Below, piece after piece: positions 60,499-64,000 of a stretch of 64,000 bases of DNA (the first letter of the stretch is position 1; every line of letters begins with the position of its first letter). Position numbers and translations under genes: made by a program. Under the pieces are notes generated by a model. It had not been told where the DNA came from. It did no database searches and saw only the letters and a program-made list of their open reading frames with translations. Where the stretch lies: positions 186,001 to 250,000 of the forward strand of contig CAWAJU010000003.1 of the NCBI GenBank assembly GCA_963782495.1, given 5' to 3'. Source of the stretch: DASQBT01 sp963782495 (GTDB lineage Bacteria > Pseudomonadota > Gammaproteobacteria > Burkholderiales > Thiobacillaceae).

Positions 60499-60568
60499 AG
60501 GCAACTGCATTCTCAGCGGTACGGAGAAGGTCGTAGCGATGCTCCAGTACCGCTCACAATTTGACGCC
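60499..60568 (-). mobile_element. Possible attC-like palindrome
   Basis: AGCGGTAC (60515-60522) and GTACCGCT (60547-60554) form the inner arms; outer boxes are GGCAACTG and ATTTGAC. Located between two minus-strand genes as expected for a cassette end, but the boxes are degenerate. Confidence 0.35.
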
Positions 60569-60577
60569 CTTTCCCGG

Positions 60578-60859
60578 TCAAGGGATGAACTCGGCAAGAA
60601 CCCGCATTGTCTCGACCTTCAGACGATCTGCTTTCATTGCCTTCCTGGCCTCGTCAGATGCCATAAAGGACTGGAACCGTTCCATGTCCGGCACTTCCAG
60701 GATGAGGCCAACAGAATTGGGGTTTTGCGGATCCCTGAAGTTCCGGGCTGTCACGCCGATCTGCGCGAACATATCGTGTCGGCTCCCAGGCCCTTTTTTC
60801 CAGGCGCTTGCCCAGCGTTGTCCATCTTCGACTTCATGAAAAATAATCAGTGTTGCCAT
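60578..60859 (-). CDS. Small ABM-like hypothetical protein
   Basis: 93 aa: MATLIIFHEVEDGQRWASAWKKGPGSRHDMFAQIGVTARNFRDPQNPNSVGLILEVPDMERFQSFMASDEARKAMKADRLKVETMRVL, split here only for description; the strand-helix-strand pattern and length fit dimeric alpha/beta-barrel (ABM/DUF1330-like) proteins. No catalytic residue pattern recognised. Confidence 0.75.
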   Translation of the reverse strand: MATLIIFHEVEDGQRWASAWKKGPGSRHDMFAQIGVTARNFRDPQNPNSVGLILEVPDMERFQSFMASDEARKAMKADRLKVETMRVLAEFIP

Positions 60860-60929
60860 CAGACATGCCTCCTGTTTCTATGGTTGTACAAATGAACCCA
60901 TCCTCGGCGACGAAAGGATGTTCCTTTCC

Positions 60930-61012
60930 GCCTAAGGTTTGACATGAGCGGCGGCCGAGGGAAAGCCAAGCTTGCTGGAAGACGTCCCTTCGATCAAGGG
61001 CTGGGAGCGCAC
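60930..61012 (-). mobile_element. Probable attC site after the small membrane-protein gene
   Basis: Right end CTTAGGC (minus strand, as in the 51416 site); internal TTCCAGCAAGCTTGGC is shared with the 62691-62756 site (CTCCAGCAAGCTTCGC). The left box next to the gene stop is degenerate. Confidence 0.5.
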
Positions 61013-61414
61013 TCACTTGCCGAGTGGTGGCCGGCGATACCACGCAGCACCTTTGCCCTGGAACAGCAGGATCAGGGCTATCAGTTCCATCGCGGTCGCA
61101 CTTCCGAGAGCAAGCCATTGCCAGCCCTGATAGTCGAATACGTTTCGTGACCAGAAGTACCAAAGACACCATCCTCCCAAGGTCGAGGTCAGGAGCCCGA
61201 TGCGGCCACAGTTGTGGCGCCGTGAGGCAAGGAATATAAGAAGCCCAACAATCACGGTAGAGGCTAAGGTCGCGGCGATCCAGTTCAATCTCAGTCGCGG
61301 AAAGGTGTTGGCATCCGGACTCAGTGAAATGCGCCATAGTCGCTCGGCCGTCTCGATGACAAGCACTGTCCACGACAGGGCAATTGCGATCTTCACTTCG
61401 CGCGGTGCGTCCAT
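61013..61414 (-). CDS. Small hypothetical membrane protein
   Basis: 133 aa with four hydrophobic helices (IAIALSWTVLVIETAERLW, LNWIAATLASTVIVGLLIFLA, GLLTSTLGGWCLWYFW, LALGSATAMELIALILLF). Looks like the DUF-type four-helix proteins common in environmental cassettes; no family named. Confidence 0.75.
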   Translation of the reverse strand: MDAPREVKIAIALSWTVLVIETAERLWRISLSPDANTFPRLRLNWIAATLASTVIVGLLIFLASRRHNCGRIGLLTSTLGGWCLWYFWSRNVFDYQGWQWLALGSATAMELIALILLFQGKGAAWYRRPPLGK

Positions 61415-61427
61415 TTGCTCAGTGTGC

Positions 61428-61523
61428 GCCTGAACGTCCAGCTTGAGGGGCGACCGGCGGCCGAAGGGCGGAGGGATCCGAGAAGCGTAGCGTCTCGGGA
61501 ATCGCCTCGAAGCGCGGGTTAGC
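61428..61523 (-). mobile_element. attC site after the CSD-DUF1294 gene
   Basis: 96 bp. Minus strand: GCTAAC box, arm GCTTCGAGGCGA, central hairpin CCGAGACGC…CTTCTCGG, arm TCGCCCCTCAAGC, GTTCAGGC box. The two arms pair with one extrahelical base and a few mismatches, the hallmark geometry of attC. It begins 3 bases after the gene's stop. Confidence 0.8.
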
Positions 61524-61525
61524 TC

Positions 61526-62140
61526 TCACGCGGGATCAAGCAGGAACTGAAGCGTGCTCGCACCGGAGGACGATAACAACCAACCCAGTGCCCCGCAGTT
61601 AAGGACGACAGTGACCCAAAAAGTGGCCTGAAAGGACACTTTCGCCGATTTGTGCCGAAGCAGCCGCTGTGCAGCCAGGGCGCCGGGCCAACCACCAACA
61701 AGGGTGAACAGGTGCAATGTGGTTTCTGGGGTTCGCCATCGGTTCCGTGAGGTTGCTGACTTGTCGACTGCGTAAGCGATGAAGGTGACGACACTCGCAA
61801 CAAGGTAGAACGCAAGGACAGCAACAGGCAGCCGGCCGGAGAAGACCGCGCCAACGCGGAGGAACAAAAAGCAAACGGCGGATATGGGAGGAATGTTGCT
61901 GCGGCCCGGCGGACTAGACCGCGTGGGCCGCTCACCGACAAACGCAACAGCATTCGCGTGCGGGCGACCCTTGCCATCGACCTTGAGCTCGTGGGTCACA
62001 ATTTCGTTTCCCTCCGGTCGGCGCTGTCGATTGGAAAAGGAACGGATGTGTACGAAGACTTGCTCTCCACCGCCATTGGGCGCGATGAAGCCGAAGCCTC
62101 TGTCATCCTTCCATATGGTAATTCTGCCTTGATAGCGCAT
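61526..62140 (-). CDS. Cold-shock domain–DUF1294 membrane protein
   Basis: 204 aa. Residues 1-68 are a cold-shock domain (RITIWKDDRGFGFIAPNGGGEQVFVHIRSF with RNP-1/RNP-2); residues ~85-204 are DUF1294 with about four helices (FYLVASVVTFIAYAVDKSAT … TLHLFTLVGGWPGALAAQRLLRHKSAKVSFQATFWVTV). A known but unexplained fusion. Second cold-shock-membrane protein in this array. Confidence 0.9.
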   Translation of the reverse strand: MRYQGRITIWKDDRGFGFIAPNGGGEQVFVHIRSFSNRQRRPEGNEIVTHELKVDGKGRPHANAVAFVGERPTRSSPPGRSNIPPISAVCFLFLRVGAVFSGRLPVAVLAFYLVASVVTFIAYAVDKSATSRNRWRTPETTLHLFTLVGGWPGALAAQRLLRHKSAKVSFQATFWVTVVLNCGALGWLLSSSGASTLQFLLDPA

Positions 62141-62203
62141 GGCGATTCCAGGAGAGGGCTTACGTCTGGTTCAGGGTCGCGCGGCCCATAGGTGGAGAGA
62201 GTG

Positions 62204-62668
62204 CTAAACCTCATCGCGATGACGGAAGACGCGGCGCCAAACCTTCAGGGCTATCAACGAAACCAAGACGCCCATTGCCACAAACATCACGCGGCCAACA
62301 ATGTCGCTGCTTTCGCCGCTGAAAGCTGCAGGTCCAACAGACCAGCTACCGCCGAATTTCCGCTCGCCGGGGCCCAAACCAATCCAAAGTGCCATGGTCG
62401 CGAACGCCGTGAAAAACAATCCACCCAGAACGTCTTGCAATCGCGTTGGCCGCTGCGGAAGCGCGACGGCGATACCGGCAAGCAGGAATATTGCTCCAGC
62501 GAGACCCAGAATCCAATATGGCACACCGGAAGCCGGCGTGATATCGACCCAGCGAACAGAAACGGCGATTATGAATAGACCGAAACCCATGCAAGAAACT
62601 GCGATGCCGGTGCGCGCCGTTCCTGACAAGTTGCTGAAAGACTTGGAGTTGGGTTCGACGGATCGCAT
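62204..62668 (-). CDS. Hypothetical membrane protein (DUF-type)
   Basis: 154 aa with four helices (IAVSCMGFGLFIIAVSV, PYWILGLAGAIFLLAGIAVAL, VLGGLFFTAFATMALWIGL, IVGRVMFVAMGVLVSLIALKVW). GPGERKFGGSWSVGP is a conserved-looking loop. No family identified. The 63-bp spacer to the next gene has a decayed GACGTAAGCCC box. Confidence 0.75.
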   Translation of the reverse strand: MRSVEPNSKSFSNLSGTARTGIAVSCMGFGLFIIAVSVRWVDITPASGVPYWILGLAGAIFLLAGIAVALPQRPTRLQDVLGGLFFTAFATMALWIGLGPGERKFGGSWSVGPAAFSGESSDIVGRVMFVAMGVLVSLIALKVWRRVFRHRDEV

Positions 62669-62690
62669 GAAGCGCTAGATTTCCAAAGAG

Positions 62691-62756
62691 GCCTAACGTG
62701 GCGCCAACCGGCGACTGGAAGCAAGCGAAGCTTGCTGGAGGGCGTCCGTGTTGAGC
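62691..62756 (-). mobile_element. attC site after a cupin gene
   Basis: Minus strand: GCTCAAC (RYYYAAC), ACGGACGCCC arm, hairpin AGCAAGCTTCGCTTGCT, GTCGCCGGTTGGCGCC arm, GTTAGGC (GTTRRRY). 66 bp; both boxes match consensus. Confidence 0.82.
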
Positions 62757-62793
62757 GAATAGGTGGGCGTCACCGCGCTTGCCATCGCCACCG

Positions 62794-63264
62794 TTAGCCG
62801 AGGAATTCCATTCCGTACTTTGCCGCAATCGCCCTCAAGCCAATGGCTGCGCCAGGCCGCGACGGGGACCCACTGTCGACCATCGAAGTGGCCACCTCTG
62901 CAATGAACGCATCAAAGATGCCGCCAGGTGAACTGATGATGATTTGGCGGCCAACCTGCGGGCCTGCGCTCAGGAAACTGTGAGGCGTTCCCCTGGGCAC
63001 AAAGACGGTATCTCCCGGTCCAAGTCTCAGCATCTCTTTGTCGAGTTGAAACTCATCGTTTTCCTCGCAAATGATGAACGTCTCGTCGTAGGTCGGGTGC
63101 CGGTGAAGAGAAGCGCCGGACTGTGGAGGTTCGATTGCCTCACAAAGCGTATAGCCTCCCTGGTTGTGCTCGGCGGTTGTCGTGAAGGTCATGGTCATTT
63201 GACCAAGCTTGTACGTCGTGCCTGTTCCTGGCGGAAAGTGCCGAGGTGGTGCGGTATCGTTCAT
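62794..63264 (-). CDS. Cupin-domain protein
   Basis: 156 aa. Cupin motif 1 GASLHRHPTYDETFIICEENDEF and motif 2 LGPGDTVFVPRGTPHSFLSAG give the metal-binding His/Glu set (H-x-H, E, H). Function may be isomerase, dioxygenase or storage-type binding; unknown. The stop codon lies within GGCTAAC. Confidence 0.9.
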   Translation of the reverse strand: MNDTAPPRHFPPGTGTTYKLGQMTMTFTTTAEHNQGGYTLCEAIEPPQSGASLHRHPTYDETFIICEENDEFQLDKEMLRLGPGDTVFVPRGTPHSFLSAGPQVGRQIIISSPGGIFDAFIAEVATSMVDSGSPSRPGAAIGLRAIAAKYGMEFLG

Positions 63265-63366
63265 TGCGGTTTGCGCCCTTGCATCAAGCTACGAGCGTAC
63301 GCCAGCGTCTGGCCCAGGGGAAGCGTTCACGTTCCCGAATGTCGGTCTTGTAAGGCCCAAGGTTGC

Positions 63367-63445
63367 GGCCAACAGGCGCGAAAGGAGGCGAAGGCGACTG
63401 AAGCGCGTCGAATTGAGCCGCGCGTCAGGCCCGACCGTGTTGGAT
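63367..63445 (-). mobile_element. attC-like site after the second cupin gene
   Basis: Minus strand from ATCCAAC (RYYYAAC) to GTTGGCC, 79 bp, with GACGCGC repeated inside and a TTCAGTCGCCTTCGCC core. One box consensus, one near-consensus. Confidence 0.55.
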
Positions 63446-63458
63446 GCCGGGCCTGGGC

Positions 63459-63806
63459 TCACTCTTGCCTGACGATATCGACCGAGATCTCCACCGCCTG
63501 AATCGTTCCCCTGTTCTCAAGCCAGTGTGTGGTGTTCCTGTCCTCGGGCCAGCCCACTCCCGGGCCATAGTCCGTAGCGACTCCATTTCGATGGTCAGTG
63601 ATCGTTCCCTGCAGTATGTAGACGGTGCCTGGTCTGTCCTTATGGTCGTGAATCGGGCCGAAGACGCCTCCAGGCTCCATGGTCACCAAACGCATTCGAA
63701 GTTGGCGCCCTGCCATCCCCTCGATCTCAGGGCCAAGGTCAACCGTTGCAAGTAACTCCACCGTAACGCCTTTCGTCTCAGGTGCGACCTGTTCGTTGCT
63801 CATCAT
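63459..63806 (-). CDS. Small cupin-domain protein
   Basis: 115 aa. TMEPGGVFGPIHDHKDRPGTVYILQGTITDH is cupin motif 1 (G-x5-H-x-H-x3-E replaced partly by D/R), and GWPEDRNTTHWLENRG is motif 2 with the His. Similar to RmlC-type cupins induced by stress. Ribosome-binding region AGAGAGGAGAGC. Second cupin cassette in a row. Confidence 0.88.
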   Translation of the reverse strand: MMSNEQVAPETKGVTVELLATVDLGPEIEGMAGRQLRMRLVTMEPGGVFGPIHDHKDRPGTVYILQGTITDHRNGVATDYGPGVGWPEDRNTTHWLENRGTIQAVEISVDIVRQE

Positions 63807-63829
63807 GCTCTCCTCTCTGTGGTTCCAGG

Positions 63830-63894
63830 GTCTAACGTAGAAGTAACCGGCGTGCCGGCTTTATCGGCATGTCTGGTTGACTGCCGGGTTGGGC
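63830..63894 (-). mobile_element. attC site after the antitoxin gene
   Basis: 65 bp. Minus strand GCCCAAC … GTCAACCAGAC … GCCGATAAAGCCGGC hairpin … CCGGTTACTTC … GTTAGAC. Both outer boxes match RYYYAAC and GTTRRRY exactly, and it starts 7 bases past the upstream stop. Confidence 0.85.
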
Positions 63895-63901
63895 ACCTTG
63901 G

Positions 63902-64000
63902 TCAGTCATGGTCAGCTTCGGCATGCAATTTCAGCCCAAGCGCACCGATGACCTTAAGGATGGTATCGAAGCCCGGGCTACGCTCACCAGAAAGCGCCTT
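63902..64000 (-). CDS. Antitoxin-like HTH protein, C-terminal fragment
   Basis: 33 codons to the window edge: KALSGERSPGFDTILKVIGALGLKLHAEADHD. This matches the end of HigA/putative addiction-module antidote proteins (…ALS-x-x-xNPxFxTLxKVxxALGLxL). The gene starts beyond 64 kb; a toxin partner probably precedes it. Such modules are common stabilising cassettes in integron arrays. Confidence 0.75.
   Translation of the reverse strand, partial: KALSGERSPGFDTILKVIGALGLKLHAEADHD

Larger units (their letters stand above)
48128..64000 (-). mobile_element. Chromosomal integron cassette array (distal part)
   Basis: About 16 kb in which every supported gene is on the minus strand, genes are small and unrelated, most lack their own promoters, and at least seven spacers contain a 65-96 bp attC-like palindrome immediately after a stop codon. 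Sites vary in length and middle sequence but keep the RYYYAAC and GTTRRRY-like ends. Cassettes read away from their integrase, so intI/attI should lie beyond 64 kb. Some spacers carry only degraded sites, giving a partly fossil array. Alternative: a CALIN without an integrase. Confidence 0.78.

Overview
The window reads as chromosomal DNA of a GC-rich betaproteobacterium. The support is gene order and family content: ruvB–ybgC–tolQRAB–pal–cpoB–queE–queC; recA–recX; nrdR–ribD and ribE–ribB–ribH–nusB–thiL–pgpA–pncC; pmbA back to back with yjgA/darP; a type IV pilin next to an O-antigen-ligase-type membrane protein; and PEP-CTERM (exosortase-sorted) proteins. A YeeE/YedE sulfur transporter followed by a TlpA-like thioredoxin hints at sulfur metabolism. 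I cannot name the species from sequence alone.

Layout. 0-7 kb (+): end of ruvB, the Tol-Pal envelope cluster, then queE and queC of queuosine/7-deazaguanine synthesis. 7-12.6 kb (+): YeeE transporter, TlpA-like protein, tRNA-Lys, a DUF4160/DUF2442 pair (the first gene frameshifted), pilA with a sigma-54-type promoter, and a ligase-type glycosyltransferase. 12.6-15.3 kb: recX-recA (-) sharing a structured control region with a divergent WYL-domain regulator. 15.4-25.4 kb (-): riboflavin/thiamine/nusB operon, NrdR and SHMT, with one divergent flavin oxygenase. 25.5-31.6 kb: a small unknown protein, a potassium-channel-like protein, a TRAP transporter whose DctP is encoded opposite to dctQM, an OmpA lipoprotein and a GDSL esterase. 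31.6-41.5 kb: pmbA, yjgA, an orphan V-type ATPase subunit I, a giant AsmA/DUF748 protein, small membrane proteins, a putative zinc protease and an FKBP isomerase. 41.6-48.1 kb (-): a PEP-CTERM protein, flavin reductase, BLUF photosensor, STAS-like, SDR, GyrI-like and RibD-C-like proteins, interrupted by a ~271-bp MITE-like element.

48.1-64.0 kb is the most unusual part. It is a run of mostly small, functionally unrelated genes, all on the minus strand (EamA permease, GNAT, SRPBCC, Tag glycosylase, STAS-like, GFA, DUF4336, SnoaL fusion, two cold-shock-domain membrane proteins, DUF4256, TrmO, cupins, an antitoxin). Many are followed by a 65-96 bp imperfect palindrome bounded by RYYYAAC and GTTRRRY boxes. 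These look like integron attC sites, so I interpret the region as the distal part of a chromosomal (sedentary) integron cassette array. No integrase lies in the window; from cassette orientation it should be at higher coordinates, beyond 64 kb. The array shows decay and rearrangement: a truncated duplicate EamA cassette that keeps its attC, an SDR::LysE chimera, and several single-base frameshifts.
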